33,673 nucleotides of DNA from Bacteroides sp. (GTDB lineage Bacteria; Bacteroidota; Bacteroidia; Bacteroidales; Marinifilaceae): NCBI GenBank assembly GCA_021771575.1, contig JAETOX010000019.1:1-33673 (forward strand). Reading direction: 5' to 3'. The notes beneath the pieces were generated by a model. That model was not told where the DNA came from, did no database searches, and was given only the letters and a program-made list of their open reading frames with translations. This document shows, piece after piece, positions 23,583 through 31,527 of this stretch. Position 1 is the first letter of the stretch; each line of letters begins with the position of its first letter. The position numbers were made by a program, and so were the translations under genes.

Positions 23583-24938
23583 TTAATTAGTTTCTTTCAT
23601 CATCAAGGCAATACCGTCACTTACGATTTGTTGAACCGGAGTTTTGGACGTACAAACAAACTCACATAGAGCCATGTCTTCCGGAGCCACTTCGTAAATA
23701 CCGAGCTGTTCCATACGGTCGATATCTTGGGCCAGAATAGCTTTCAGCAGGTATACCGGATAAATATCCATCGGAAATACTTTTTCGTATTGGCCGCTAA
23801 CGACAAATGCACGGCGTTCGCCATTATAATTGGTATCCAGCGTGTACTGTTTTTTAGGGCACAGGAAAGAAGGAAACAGCTTGGAAGCCGAAAATTTGTT
23901 GAATCCAGGTGCCGCCCAGCCCAGGAATTGGTAATGGTCGCCTTCAGGAATTACGGTGATCTGGTTGTCGTAGAAACCGAGGTAACCGTCGGACTTCACT
24001 TCGGTGCCGGTAAGTACATTGCCGGAAATGATCCGTTGCTCTACGGCGTTTTTCAATTTACCAGCTGTCATATCATTTATCGAAGCGCCAGCCAGGGTAC
24101 GGTAATACTGTGGTCTCGTCACCTCAGAACCGGCCAGCGGAATAATTTTGCGGGCATCGTAACGGCCGTCGTTGAATAACCGGCCTATAATCATAACATC
24201 CTGAATATTTACTACCCATACTTGTTCTCCTTTGTTGATCGGATTCAGATGGTTAATCTGGATTCCCGGGTTACCCGCAGGGTGGGGACCTGAAAAATAA
24301 TTGATCTCTACCTGCTGAAGTTTGTTAAATACAGAAGTTGCCGGAGTATTGGCAGACAAATTCAGGTTTACATTTTTGTTGCATAATTTCCTCAGGCAAT
24401 CCATTCCTGTCTGAAGATTTTTTTCTTCTCCGTTCAGCACGACATCATAATCAGGTGCCAGCGGGGCACTATCGAATGCAGAAACGAAAATGGCTTTTGG
24501 CGTGACCTGCGGATCGGCTACAATATCATACGGACGCTGTTTGATCATAGGCCAGAGGCCGGCATCCAGCAGTCGGTTGATCACTTCATCCCGATTCAGT
24601 TTGTTTACTTCTGTCGAACCGAAATTGCGGTACTGGATTTCAGGGTCGGCTTTGACCACTACTTCCAATAGTTTTCGCCTTTCGCCGCGGTTGATGGCTT
24701 CGATTGTTCCGCTAACCGGCGTCGTGAACTTGATCTCGGGATGTAATTTGTCTATAAATAAGACGTCTCCCGCTTTCACTTCATCGCCGGCCTTGACTAC
24801 TAATTTCGGAGTCAGTGCCCGGAAATCTGTCGGTTTTAGCGCACACCTGGTGATCTTTCCAGTAGTCTGCACCACCTTTTCCGCTTCTCCGTTTAATTTG
24901 ATATCAAGGCCTTTTTTTAGTTTGATTACCTTGGACAT
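23583..24938 (-). CDS. nqrA: Na+-translocating NADH:quinone reductase subunit A
   Basis: The 451-residue soluble subunit starts MSKVIKLKKGLDIKLNGEAE and contains KPTDFRALTPKLVVKAGDEV and VLFIDKLHPEIKFTTPVSGT, the barrel-sandwich hybrid region common to NqrA and RnfC. INRGERRKLLEVV follows. The C-terminal YDIYPVYLLKAILAQDID-like segment (MDIYPVYLLKAILAQD) and EYVCxSKxxVQ-like FVCTSKTPVQQIV are characteristic. Unlike RnfC there are no 4Fe-4S cysteine clusters, which confirms NQR rather than Rnf. NqrA sits on the cytoplasmic side and contributes to the quinone site. It is the first gene of the operon; a -7-like box lies about 120 bases upstream. Confidence 0.98.
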   Translation of the reverse strand: MSKVIKLKKGLDIKLNGEAEKVVQTTGKITRCALKPTDFRALTPKLVVKAGDEVKAGDVLFIDKLHPEIKFTTPVSGTIEAINRGERRKLLEVVVKADPEIQYRNFGSTEVNKLNRDEVINRLLDAGLWPMIKQRPYDIVADPQVTPKAIFVSAFDSAPLAPDYDVVLNGEEKNLQTGMDCLRKLCNKNVNLNLSANTPATSVFNKLQQVEINYFSGPHPAGNPGIQINHLNPINKGEQVWVVNIQDVMIIGRLFNDGRYDARKIIPLAGSEVTRPQYYRTLAGASINDMTAGKLKNAVEQRIISGNVLTGTEVKSDGYLGFYDNQITVIPEGDHYQFLGWAAPGFNKFSASKLFPSFLCPKKQYTLDTNYNGERRAFVVSGQYEKVFPMDIYPVYLLKAILAQDIDRMEQLGIYEVAPEDMALCEFVCTSKTPVQQIVSDGIALMMKETN

Positions 24939-25411
24939 GTTATTTGTAATTATTTAATAATTAAGTATATATACTGTGAAAAATCTTATCATTCCCTTAA
25001 AATTTTAATGAAAAATTTAAGAGCAATAATAAGTGTTACGGTCCTCCTCCAATTAAAGCACAAATATACAAACCTATTACGTAATTTTGTCGTTAATTAG
25101 ATTTTAATTTGTGGAAGATGAGATTTTTTTATGTCTGATTATTTTTGTATCCGTCCCCCCTGTGGTTTACTCTGGTCCGAATTCAGATGAGGATAGTAGA
25201 GTGTTGTCCTTGGGGAAAGCCTTTTGCCGATTTTATGTATATGATTATAATTTGATGTATTTCAGGTTGGTGGGAGATAAAATGGTAGGCACCGATTTGT
25301 AAACCAGAAGGAATAACCGGGCATGATATAAAAAAATAAATGAAAAGGATATATCTGGCATAATATTTGATGTAAATATATAAAATCTATTTGAACTAAA
25401 TTGTGACGATT
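24939..25411. other. Intergenic region between nqrA and the META lipoprotein gene
   Basis: This 473-base divergent region contains the long presumed leader of the nqr operon and the upstream region of the META gene. It is AT-rich. I see no supported gene; a possible 63-codon frame at 25111-25302 has no recognisable content. The only clear signal is the minus-strand -7 box at 25061-25068. Confidence 0.6.
25061..25068 (-). promoter_or_regulatory. nqrA: Candidate -7 box of the nqr operon
   Basis: The minus strand reads TATATTTG, a perfect match to TAnnTTTG, 122 bases upstream of the nqrA start. A TTTG at the exact -33 distance is not seen. If used, the operon would have a leader of more than 100 bases. 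Confidence 0.45.
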
Positions 25412-25834
25412 ATGAAAAGTTTATTTATACTATTATGTATAACCATGGCAGGTGTCGGATGTAATTCATCGAAAAATATGGCAAAATTGGGCGGAGTGAA
25501 ATGGGTATTGCAAACATTGAATGGTGAAGAAATAAACTTGACAGATCAGAATAGTGAAATTTTTATCCAGTTCGATGAAGCAGAACATCGGGTAAACGGG
25601 AGAGGAGGATGTAATCGTTTCTTTGGTAATTACGAGATGGAAGGAAAAAAATTGAAATTTTCTCCGATGGGCGCTACCCGGATGGCATGTCCGGACTTAC
25701 AACTAGAGAACACTTTTTTTCGCATGCTGGATGAAGTAGATAGTTTTTCTATTAAAGACAACCGGCTTTCTTTTCTTTCTAAAGAAAAAGTAGTAGCTGT
25801 CTTTAAAAAGGCAGGCGAGGAAGCACAGCATTAA
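25412..25834 (+). CDS. META-domain (HslJ-like) lipoprotein
   Basis: The ATG at 25412 gives 140 residues and a clean lipoprotein signal (MKSLFILLCITMAGVGC, lipobox AGVGC); an in-frame GTG nine bases earlier is less likely. The remainder is one META domain: VKWVLQTLNGEEI, FDEAEHRVNGRGGCNRFFGN, LKFSPMGATRMACPD and MLDEVDSFSIKDNRLSFLS. The paired cysteines in GGCNRF and MACPD are typical of this family. Related proteins include HslJ, linked to heat-shock and novobiocin tolerance, but the molecular role is unclear. The protein should sit in the periplasm or outer membrane. The gene ends in a 4-base overlap with the convergent dapF stop. Confidence 0.9.
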   Translation: MKSLFILLCITMAGVGCNSSKNMAKLGGVKWVLQTLNGEEINLTDQNSEIFIQFDEAEHRVNGRGGCNRFFGNYEMEGKKLKFSPMGATRMACPDLQLENTFFRMLDEVDSFSIKDNRLSFLSKEKVVAVFKKAGEEAQH

Positions 25835-26613
25835 TTTTTTATTTCTATTTCGCCGGTAAAAACGCATTCGGCCGGTCCTTCAAGCCAGATATCCGAAAAG
25901 TAATTTCCTGGATGGCGTACAAAGCTGACCTGGAGGTTCCCTCCTTTGGTATGAATATCGTAAGTATTATGAGTATCGTTGCGAAAAATAGCAACCGATA
26001 GGGCCGAAGCAACACAACCGGTGCCGCAGGCGAGGGTTTCGTTTTCCACTCCTCTTTCATAAGTCGCAACTTCGATGTAGTCGGGACGGGGAGTGATAAA
26101 ATCGACATTGGTGCCTTCGGGTTGAAAAGCTTTGGAATAGCGAATCCGGCGTCCTTCGCTAAGGACATCTTCTTCAAAAGCCTGCTCTGATTGGATTACA
26201 CAATGCGGAGAACCGGTATGGAGAAAATAGTATCGATCTGTCATGATTACCTCCTGTACATCACACATTTTCAGTTGAACTCCCCGTGAGGTGAGACGGG
26301 CTTCATGTGGACCGTCCACTGCCGCGAAACGGGTACTTTCGCTAAATAAACCCAGGTTGTGGGCGAATACAGTGATGCATCTTCCGCCATTGCCGCACAT
26401 ACTGGCCTCTTTACCGTCGGCATTGAAATAGCGCATGCGGAAATCGTACTCGGGACAATCTTCCAGAAGCATCAGGCCGTCGGCACCGATACCGAATTTC
26501 CGGTCGCAAAGAAATTTAACCCTGTCCGGGGTAAAATCGTATACAAGAGTACGGTTGTCTATAATAATGAAATCATTGCCTGCTCCTTGAAATTTTTGAA
26601 ACTTAATAATCAT
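25831..26613 (-). CDS. dapF: Diaminopimelate epimerase
   Basis: The 260-residue protein has both catalytic cysteines of DapF: Cys73 in ASMCGNGGRC and Cys196 in ETLACGTGCVASA. FQKFQGAGNDFIIID at the N-terminus, GIGADGLMLLE, FNADGKEASMCG, HTGSPHCVI and GTNVDFI are diagnostic. It converts LL- to meso-diaminopimelate, the precursor of lysine and of the peptidoglycan crosslinking residue. It has an excellent promoter at 26663-26693, which overlaps the htrA promoter. Stop codons of dapF and the META gene overlap by four bases with no room for a terminator between them. Full length, no anomalies. Confidence 0.97.
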   Translation of the reverse strand: MIIKFQKFQGAGNDFIIIDNRTLVYDFTPDRVKFLCDRKFGIGADGLMLLEDCPEYDFRMRYFNADGKEASMCGNGGRCITVFAHNLGLFSESTRFAAVDGPHEARLTSRGVQLKMCDVQEVIMTDRYYFLHTGSPHCVIQSEQAFEEDVLSEGRRIRYSKAFQPEGTNVDFITPRPDYIEVATYERGVENETLACGTGCVASALSVAIFRNDTHNTYDIHTKGGNLQVSFVRHPGNYFSDIWLEGPAECVFTGEIEIKN

Positions 26614-26662
26614 AGTGTGATGTTAAGCTTTGCTAATTAAGAAATTATTAATAAACACTTGG

Positions 26663-26693
26663 CAAAGATATTGTTATTATAGTAAACGACAAA
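26663..26693 (-). promoter_or_regulatory. dapF: dapF promoter (TTTG - 19 nt - TATCTTTG)
   Basis: On the minus strand TTTG (26693-26690) precedes TATCTTTG (26670-26663) by 19 bases, matching both Bacteroidota consensus boxes. The dapF ATG is 49 bases downstream. It occupies nearly the same DNA as the plus-strand htrA promoter. Confidence 0.72.
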
Positions 26694-26702
26694 GTTAATT
26701 TG
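26671..26702 (+). promoter_or_regulatory. Candidate htrA promoter (TTG - 21 nt - TTAATTTG)
   Basis: TTG at 26671-26673 is followed after 21 bases by TTAATTTG (26695-26702), a 7-of-8 match to TAnnTTTG. The htrA ATG is 29 bases further. It overlaps the dapF promoter on the other strand. Confidence 0.5.
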
Positions 26703-26731
26703 AAATTGTAACAATTAAATCAGAAAAGGAT

Positions 26732-28183
26732 ATGAAAATAACAAAGCTTATTCTTCCGTTGGTATTAGGGCTTACTGGTGGTTTGATTGCGTTTTTCATC
26801 GCCGGTAGCCTGAGATCCGAGCAGGGACAGACAGCATTTCAACACGAAATAGTAGGTCCGGGAGTGATACGCCCGGTAGTTCATCAACCCGAAAATGACG
26901 GATACACCGGAGGTGCCGGTTCAGTCGATTTGCGTCAGGCTGCCAAAAAGGCAGTTCCCGCAGTTGTCAATGTAAATACGGTACAGATGGGAAAAGAATA
27001 TTACGGGAGCCCTTTCGATTTTTGGTTCGGTATTCAACCTCAGGTGAGGGAAGTGCCCCGGAATATGGGAATCGGTTCAGGTGTCATCATTACGGAGGAC
27101 GGTTATATCATTACTAACAACCATGTGATTGACGGGAGTGATAAAGTGTGGGTAACTTTAAACGATAAACGGAAATTCGAGGCAAAAATCATCGGGGCGG
27201 ATCCTAACACAGACATCGCTTTATTAAAGATCGATGTTACGGGTTTGCAACCCATTGCATACGGAAATTCGGACAATGTAGTATTGGGTGAGTGGGTGTT
27301 GGCAGTAGGAAATCCCTATAACCTGACTTCTACTGTGACCGCCGGTATTATCAGTGCGAAAGCACGTCAATTGGGAGGAAAGATGGATCTGGAATCTTTT
27401 TTACAAACTGATGCTGCTGTAAATCAAGGAAATAGTGGAGGAGCTTTGGTGAATGCCCAGGGAGAGTTAATCGGCATCAATACGGCAATCCAGTCCCCGA
27501 CAGGCAGTTATTCGGGCTACTCTTTCGCTGTGCCGATCAATATTGCCAGGAAAGTCGTAGGAGACTTGAAAGAGTACGGAAAAGTGCAGCGGGCAGTGAT
27601 CGGTATCCGGATGGGAGAACTGACACCGGAAGCGGCCAAAGAATTGAATGTCAAAGCTACTTCGGGCATATATGTTGGTGAGGTGATCCGGGGAGGAGCA
27701 GCGGAAAAGGCCGGGCTCAAGGCAGGCGATGTCATACAGCAGATTAACGGTTATGAAGTGAAAACGGCTCCGGAATTTCAGGAACAATTGGCAAAGTATA
27801 CGCCGGGAAATACCGTTCGTTTCGTCGTAAACCGGGATGGAAAAGAAAAAGAAGTAGATCTGGTATTGCAGAATTCGTACGGGGATATGGCTATCCAAAG
27901 CGGCTCCGGAATACTGGGGGCTGAGGTTACTCCCCTGAGTCGGGAGGATCGCTATCGCTACCGATTGAATAAAGGAGTGAAAATAACCGCCCTTAAAAAT
28001 GGAAAATTCAAATCTGCAGGATTAGGTGAAGGTTATATTATTGTTAAAATCAACGATGTTGCCATCTACGATAGTGAGGATTTGGAGAGGGCTATCAAAT
28101 CTGCAGGTAATGAAGGCGTTTTTGTTACAGCAGTTAGTCCAAGGGGAAGAGTAGAATATTTCGCTTTTTCACTTCAAAATTAA
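26732..28183 (+). CDS. HtrA/DegP-family periplasmic serine protease
   Basis: The 483-residue protein has an N-terminal membrane segment or signal (about 4-25), then a trypsin-like domain with the full catalytic triad: His131 (TNNHVID), Asp161 (NTDIALLK) and Ser235 (NQGNSGGALV). PDZ domain 1 lies at about 280-375 (GIYVGEVIRGGAAEKAGLKA, GDVIQQINGYEV) and a second, more divergent PDZ at about 395-483 (GVKITALKNGKFKSAGLGEG). The layout is that of DegP/DegQ proteins, which degrade or refold damaged envelope proteins. A small Gly-rich linker (about 55-65) precedes the protease domain. It is divergent from dapF with overlapping promoters, and rpoD follows 99 bases downstream with its own promoter. 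Confidence 0.95.
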   Translation: MKITKLILPLVLGLTGGLIAFFIAGSLRSEQGQTAFQHEIVGPGVIRPVVHQPENDGYTGGAGSVDLRQAAKKAVPAVVNVNTVQMGKEYYGSPFDFWFGIQPQVREVPRNMGIGSGVIITEDGYIITNNHVIDGSDKVWVTLNDKRKFEAKIIGADPNTDIALLKIDVTGLQPIAYGNSDNVVLGEWVLAVGNPYNLTSTVTAGIISAKARQLGGKMDLESFLQTDAAVNQGNSGGALVNAQGELIGINTAIQSPTGSYSGYSFAVPINIARKVVGDLKEYGKVQRAVIGIRMGELTPEAAKELNVKATSGIYVGEVIRGGAAEKAGLKAGDVIQQINGYEVKTAPEFQEQLAKYTPGNTVRFVVNRDGKEKEVDLVLQNSYGDMAIQSGSGILGAEVTPLSREDRYRYRLNKGVKITALKNGKFKSAGLGEGYIIVKINDVAIYDSEDLERAIKSAGNEGVFVTAVSPRGRVEYFAFSLQN

Positions 28184-28220
28184 AAAATGTTAATCGGTCG
28201 ATATTGATGAATTTAACAAA

Positions 28221-28250
28221 TTGCTGAATGAATAAAAATCCATACCTTTG
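28221..28250 (+). promoter_or_regulatory. rpoD: rpoD promoter (TTG - 19 nt - TACCTTTG)
   Basis: ATTG (TTG at 28221-28223) is followed after 19 bases by TACCTTTG (28243-28250), a near-ideal Bacteroidota promoter. Transcription would start near 28257, which excludes translation from the in-frame TTG at 28259 and supports ATG 28283. Confidence 0.78.
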
Positions 28251-28282
28251 CAGGACGTTTGCAGTGGTATATAAAAGATAGT

Positions 28283-29143
28283 ATGAGACAACTAAAAATC
28301 ACAAAATCAATAACGAACAGGGAAAGTGCATCTCTGGACAAATATTTGCAGGAAATAGGTAAAGAGGATCTGATTACCGTAGAGGAAGAAGTTGAGTTGG
28401 CTCAACGGATCCGGAAGGGAGACCAGAAGGCACTGGAGAAATTGACGAGAGCGAATCTGAGGTTTGTGGTATCGGTGGCTAAACAATACCAGAATCAGGG
28501 ATTGAGTTTGCCTGACCTGATTAACGAAGGGAATCTGGGATTGATAAAAGCTGCTGAAAAATTTGATGAAACCCGTGGCTTTAAGTTTATTTCTTATGCT
28601 GTATGGTGGATTCGTCAGTCTATATTACAGGCTTTGGCCGAACAGTCGAGAATTGTTCGTCTGCCTTTGAATCAGGTGGGGTCGTTGAATAAGATCAACA
28701 AAGCTTTTTCCCGTTTCGAACAGGAGAACGAGCGCCGGCCATCACCCGAAGAATTGGCTGATTCATTGGATCTCCCGGCAGAAAAAGTGGCGGATACACT
28801 CCGGGTTTCCGGACGTCATATTTCGGTAGATGCTCCTTTTGTCGAAGGAGAAGACAATAGTTTGCTGGATGTCTTGGTAAACGATGATTCTCCCATTGCA
28901 GACCGGACCTTGATCAATGAATCGCTTTCTACCGAGGTTGAGCGCGCTTTATCTACTCTGACCGAACGAGAACGGGATATTATTAAATTATTTTTCGGTA
29001 TCAATTGCCAGGAAATGACATTGGAGGAAATTGGAGAGAAATTCGGTTTGACTCGTGAACGGGTTCGGCAGATTAAAGAAAAAGCGATCCGGCGTCTGCG
29101 TCATTCTTCCAGAAGTAAATTGTTGAAGACTTATCTGGGATAA
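28283..29143 (+). CDS. rpoD: Primary RNA polymerase sigma factor (sigma-70 / RpoD)
   Basis: The ATG at 28283 gives a 286-residue protein starting [20 protein letters not shown], the characteristic start of Bacteroidota primary sigma factors. It has region 1.2 ([14 protein letters not shown]), region 2 ([56 protein letters not shown]), region 3 and region 4 with a helix-turn-helix ([20 protein letters not shown]). Region 1.1 is missing, as usual in this phylum. It directs RNA polymerase to the TTTG/TAnnTTTG promoters that recur in this window. It has its own promoter and is followed by a strong terminator, so it is probably monocistronic. Confidence 0.98.
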   Translation: MRQLKITKSITNRESASLDKYLQEIGKEDLITVEEEVELAQRIRKGDQKALEKLTRANLRFVVSVAKQYQNQGLSLPDLINEGNLGLIKAAEKFDETRGFKFISYAVWWIRQSILQALAEQSRIVRLPLNQVGSLNKINKAFSRFEQENERRPSPEELADSLDLPAEKVADTLRVSGRHISVDAPFVEGEDNSLLDVLVNDDSPIADRTLINESLSTEVERALSTLTERERDIIKLFFGINCQEMTLEEIGEKFGLTRERVRQIKEKAIRRLRHSSRSKLLKTYLG

Positions 29144-29167
29144 AAAACTTGAAATATGTTCATTGCT

Positions 29168-29202
29168 AAAATGGAACCTGAAATCCGGGTTCCATTTTTT
29201 TT
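29168..29202 (+). terminator. rpoD terminator
   Basis: AAAATGGAACC (29168-29178) pairs with GGTTCCATTTT (29188-29198) around a 9-base loop, and the stem runs into eight T residues (29195-29202). It starts 24 bases past the rpoD stop. Confidence 0.9.
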
Positions 29203-29334
29203 GTAAATTTTTTGTTTTTATCTTATTTTGGGAACTAACCAAACCTTTTAGAGTCCAAAACTTGGAAAAAGCTTTAGGCTTCTCATGATTAATCGGTATT
29301 GAAGAACTTGATAACCCCAATAATTGTCATTGTA

Positions 29335-29366
29335 TTTGGCAATATTGGACAAAAGTATTATTTTTG
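29335..29366 (+). promoter_or_regulatory. ABC-F gene promoter (TTTG - 20 nt - TATTTTTG)
   Basis: TTTG (29335-29338), a 20-base spacer and TATTTTTG (29359-29366) match both Bacteroidota boxes exactly. Transcription would start near 29373, leaving a leader of about 130 bases before the ABC-F start at 29504. Confidence 0.78.
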
Positions 29367-29385
29367 CTCAAAATTATTTGCGACC

Positions 29386-29391
29386 ATGTAA
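29386..29391 (+). other. ATG-TAA start-stop codon pair in the ABC-F leader
   Basis: Within the predicted leader an ATG is followed at once by TAA. Such minimal reading frames can hold ribosomes in some leaders. It may be chance, since the region is AT-rich. Confidence 0.25.
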
Positions 29392-29400
29392 AAAAGAAGG

Positions 29401-29450
29401 CTATACATGATAAAAAATCAAGGACGGGTAAATTTATGCTCGGTGTATAG
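29401..29450 (+). promoter_or_regulatory. Inverted repeat in ABC-F leader
   Basis: CTATACA (29401-29407) and TGTATAG (29444-29450) can pair around a 36-base loop. The first arm ends on the first base of the leader-peptide ATG (29407), so pairing could affect its translation. The stem is only seven base pairs and may be chance. Confidence 0.3.
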
Positions 29451-29487
29451 TCGTATTTTCTGTTTTTATTATTTTCTTATCTTCTAA
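29407..29487 (+). CDS. Candidate 26-residue leader peptide of the ABC-F gene
   Basis: An ATG at 29407 opens a 26-codon frame (starts MIKNQGRVNLCSVYSRIF, ends in Tyr/Phe/Leu/Ile-rich residues, FYYFLIF) that stops at 29485-29487, 16 bases before the ABC-F ATG. The frame lies wholly in the predicted 5' leader. Leader peptides upstream of antibiotic-resistance ABC-F genes act by ribosome stalling, so the position and the aromatic C-terminal end are suggestive. There is no clear Shine-Dalgarno sequence. The frame could be chance in AT-rich DNA, and no direct support for translation exists. Confidence 0.35.
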   Translation: MIKNQGRVNLCSVYSRIFCFYYFLIF

Positions 29488-29503
29488 ATGTTTGCAAATA
29501 ATT

Positions 29504-31120
29504 ATGAGTTTACAAGTTCAAGGCTTGTCTTATATACATCCCAATAGAGACATCTTGTTTCAAAATATAAATTTTTCCCTATCTTCTGGAGATAAATGCG
29601 CCATTGTGGGAAATAATGGCGTGGGTAAATCTACGCTTTTGAAAATAATTGCAGGTAAGATTCCTTTGGCTGCAGGAAAAATAGTATGTGATGATACACC
29701 TTATTTGATTCCACAACATGTCGGACAATTCAATGACATGACTGTCGCTGAAACTCTAGGTTTAGCGCAAAAACTAAGATCCCTTTCGGTTATCTTGAAT
29801 GGTCAGGGCACAGAAGAAGACTTTGTGATCCTGAATGATGAATGGGACATCCAGGAGCGTCTTTCCGAAGCATTCACCCGATGGCATATCGATCATATAA
29901 CTCCGGATATGGTTATGGGCGTCCTTAGTGGCGGCGAAAAAACAAAAGTTTTTCTGGCAGGGGTGGATATTTTTCACCCTGCCATTGTCTTGATGGACGA
30001 GCCGACCAACCATCTGGATACGATGGGCAGAGCTTTTTTGTATGAATCTGTTTCCCGGACAAACCGCACTACAATAATTGTCAGCCATGACAGAACGCTA
30101 TTGAACATGGTGCCGGCCATTTATGAAATGTCCACGCTCGGAGTGAAATTTTATCCGATGAATTACGACGCGTACAAGAAAACGGTCGATGCGGAAACTG
30201 CGGCTAAAGTGGCTCGTTTGCAGAACCAGCAGAAAGAACTGGCAAAAGCTGAGAAATCTGCTCAAAAAACAATGGAACGGCAGCAAAAACACGCTTCGAG
30301 AGGAGAGAAACAGAGTACAAGACAATGCGTTGCTCGTATTGCTATGGGAAATTTACGAGACAGATCAGAATCATCAACTTCCAGGCTAAACAAAGTGCAA
30401 CAGGAAAAATTGCAAGCCATGAATCAGCAGGTACACGAAATTCGGGCCTCCATTTCCGAGCATATGGCAATGAAAATCAATATCGGTAGTTCTGCTTTAC
30501 ACTGTAGTAAACGATTGGTAGAGGCTATAAATGTAACCTTTAAATATGCCAACCGAAATATCATGTGGCAACAGTCCCCTCTCAATTTATCCATATACAG
30601 CGGTGAACGTATACGGCTTCAAGGCAATAACGGATGTGGCAAAAGCACCCTGCTCAAACTGATAACCGGAGCGTTGCAACCTACGGATGGCGAAGTGTTG
30701 CGGTGCGATTCACTGAATATCTTGTACCTCGACCAAGAGTATTCATGTCTCGATGATGAATTGACTGTATATGGTCAATTAGAAAATTGCAACGATAAGA
30801 AACCGGAGCATGAACTTAAAATGTTGTTGAATCACTTCTTATTTACGGATTCAGCTTGGGATAAAAAGTGCGGGAGCCTTAGTGGGGGCGAGAGAATGAA
30901 ATTAGTATTATGCTGCCTGCTTGTTGGTGAAAATGCTCCCGACATAATTATCGCCGATGAACCAACCAACAACATCGACATATCGAGTATGGATATATTG
31001 GCGGATACATTGAAAAATTATAAAGGGACATTACTTATAGTCAGTCATGACGAACAGTTCATTCAAGATGTAGGTATAGGACGGACTATAAACATTTGTG
31101 ATAGTCAGGCTTTGTTCTGA
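29504..31120 (+). CDS. ABC-F family ATPase (ribosome-associated type)
   Basis: The ATG at 29504 (MSLQVQGLSYIHPNRDI) is preferred to an in-frame TTG at 29492; the protein has 538 residues. It has two ABC domains without membrane segments. Domain 1 has Walker A GNNGVGKST, signature LSGGEKTK and Walker B IVLMDEPTNHLD. Domain 2 has GNNGCGKST, LSGGERMK and IIIADEPTNNID. Between them is a charged coiled-coil linker (about 235-320; Gln/Lys/Ala-rich) of the type that reaches the peptidyl-transferase centre in ABC-F proteins. Some relatives protect ribosomes from antibiotics; others are translation factors. Subfamily and any resistance phenotype cannot be told by reading. The gene sits alone between rpoD and ompA with a strong promoter and a long leader, in a region that looks inserted. 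Confidence 0.92.
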   Translation: MSLQVQGLSYIHPNRDILFQNINFSLSSGDKCAIVGNNGVGKSTLLKIIAGKIPLAAGKIVCDDTPYLIPQHVGQFNDMTVAETLGLAQKLRSLSVILNGQGTEEDFVILNDEWDIQERLSEAFTRWHIDHITPDMVMGVLSGGEKTKVFLAGVDIFHPAIVLMDEPTNHLDTMGRAFLYESVSRTNRTTIIVSHDRTLLNMVPAIYEMSTLGVKFYPMNYDAYKKTVDAETAAKVARLQNQQKELAKAEKSAQKTMERQQKHASRGEKQSTRQCVARIAMGNLRDRSESSTSRLNKVQQEKLQAMNQQVHEIRASISEHMAMKINIGSSALHCSKRLVEAINVTFKYANRNIMWQQSPLNLSIYSGERIRLQGNNGCGKSTLLKLITGALQPTDGEVLRCDSLNILYLDQEYSCLDDELTVYGQLENCNDKKPEHELKMLLNHFLFTDSAWDKKCGSLSGGERMKLVLCCLLVGENAPDIIIADEPTNNIDISSMDILADTLKNYKGTLLIVSHDEQFIQDVGIGRTINICDSQALF

Positions 31121-31527
31121 CAGTTACTATCTGTACACAAAAACTGTCAGGTGTTTTTATTGCCAAGTTATGCGACTTTCTTCATCCTTACAGCCGAATG
31201 GGGCTTTGTCGTCCTCATTCGGTTGTATCGCTACTCCACACACAGCTCCTTTGCGGGAACTTCGGTCCGATGGTTGCTGGCTTCCTTGCGATCGGTTTAT
31301 CATTGCCCAAACGCCGGCTGCCTGCTGCGGAACTCCATAAGACTTGCCGGGACCGGCCACATTCTCGGCTTCCGGGGCTAAAACACTGATCAATAGCTTA
31401 CCATTAAATCGATGGCGAAACCATACAATTGCTAGAAAGATACCCTAAAAAAGGGAATTGCCCCCTAAAAGTTGAACAAAAGACTTTAGGGGGCAATTAT
31501 TTAAAGGTATTCCAATACAACTAAAGA
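31121..31527. other. Gene-poor region with foreign-looking segment and terminator
   Basis: Between the ABC-F gene and the OmpA gene, bases about 31150-31385 are richer in G and C than the flanks and are open in several frames on both strands (plus 31151-31381, plus 31098-31340, minus 31157-31393), none recognisable as a known protein. Such multi-frame openness reflects composition, not coding. The segment could be a remnant of a mobile element. It is followed by an AT-rich stretch and the hairpin at 31456-31498. Confidence 0.5.
31456..31498. terminator. Perfect 14-bp inverted repeat, likely terminator
   Basis: AATTGCCCCCTAAA (31456-31469) pairs with TTTAGGGGGCAATT (31485-31498) around a 15-base loop. 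It is 30 bases past the OmpA-gene stop codon (minus strand) and can end that transcript; on the plus strand it could stop read-through from the ABC-F side. The flanks have only short T-runs. Confidence 0.65.

Noticed and set aside
25111-25302. 63-codon plus-strand frame in the nqrA-META gap
   Set aside because: Short, unfamiliar, lies over the nqr promoter region, and has no promoter of its own.
28259-28282. TTG-initiated extension of rpoD
   Set aside because: The start lies at about the predicted transcription start, and all relatives begin at the ATG (MRQLKITK).
29492-29503. TTG-initiated extension of the ABC-F protein
   Set aside because: Four codons only; the ATG at 29504 gives the family-like MSLQVQGLSY start.
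31157-31393. Overlapping open frames on both strands after the ABC-F gene
   Set aside because: Simultaneous openness in three or more frames without motifs suggests composition rather than coding; reported only as an unusual segment.
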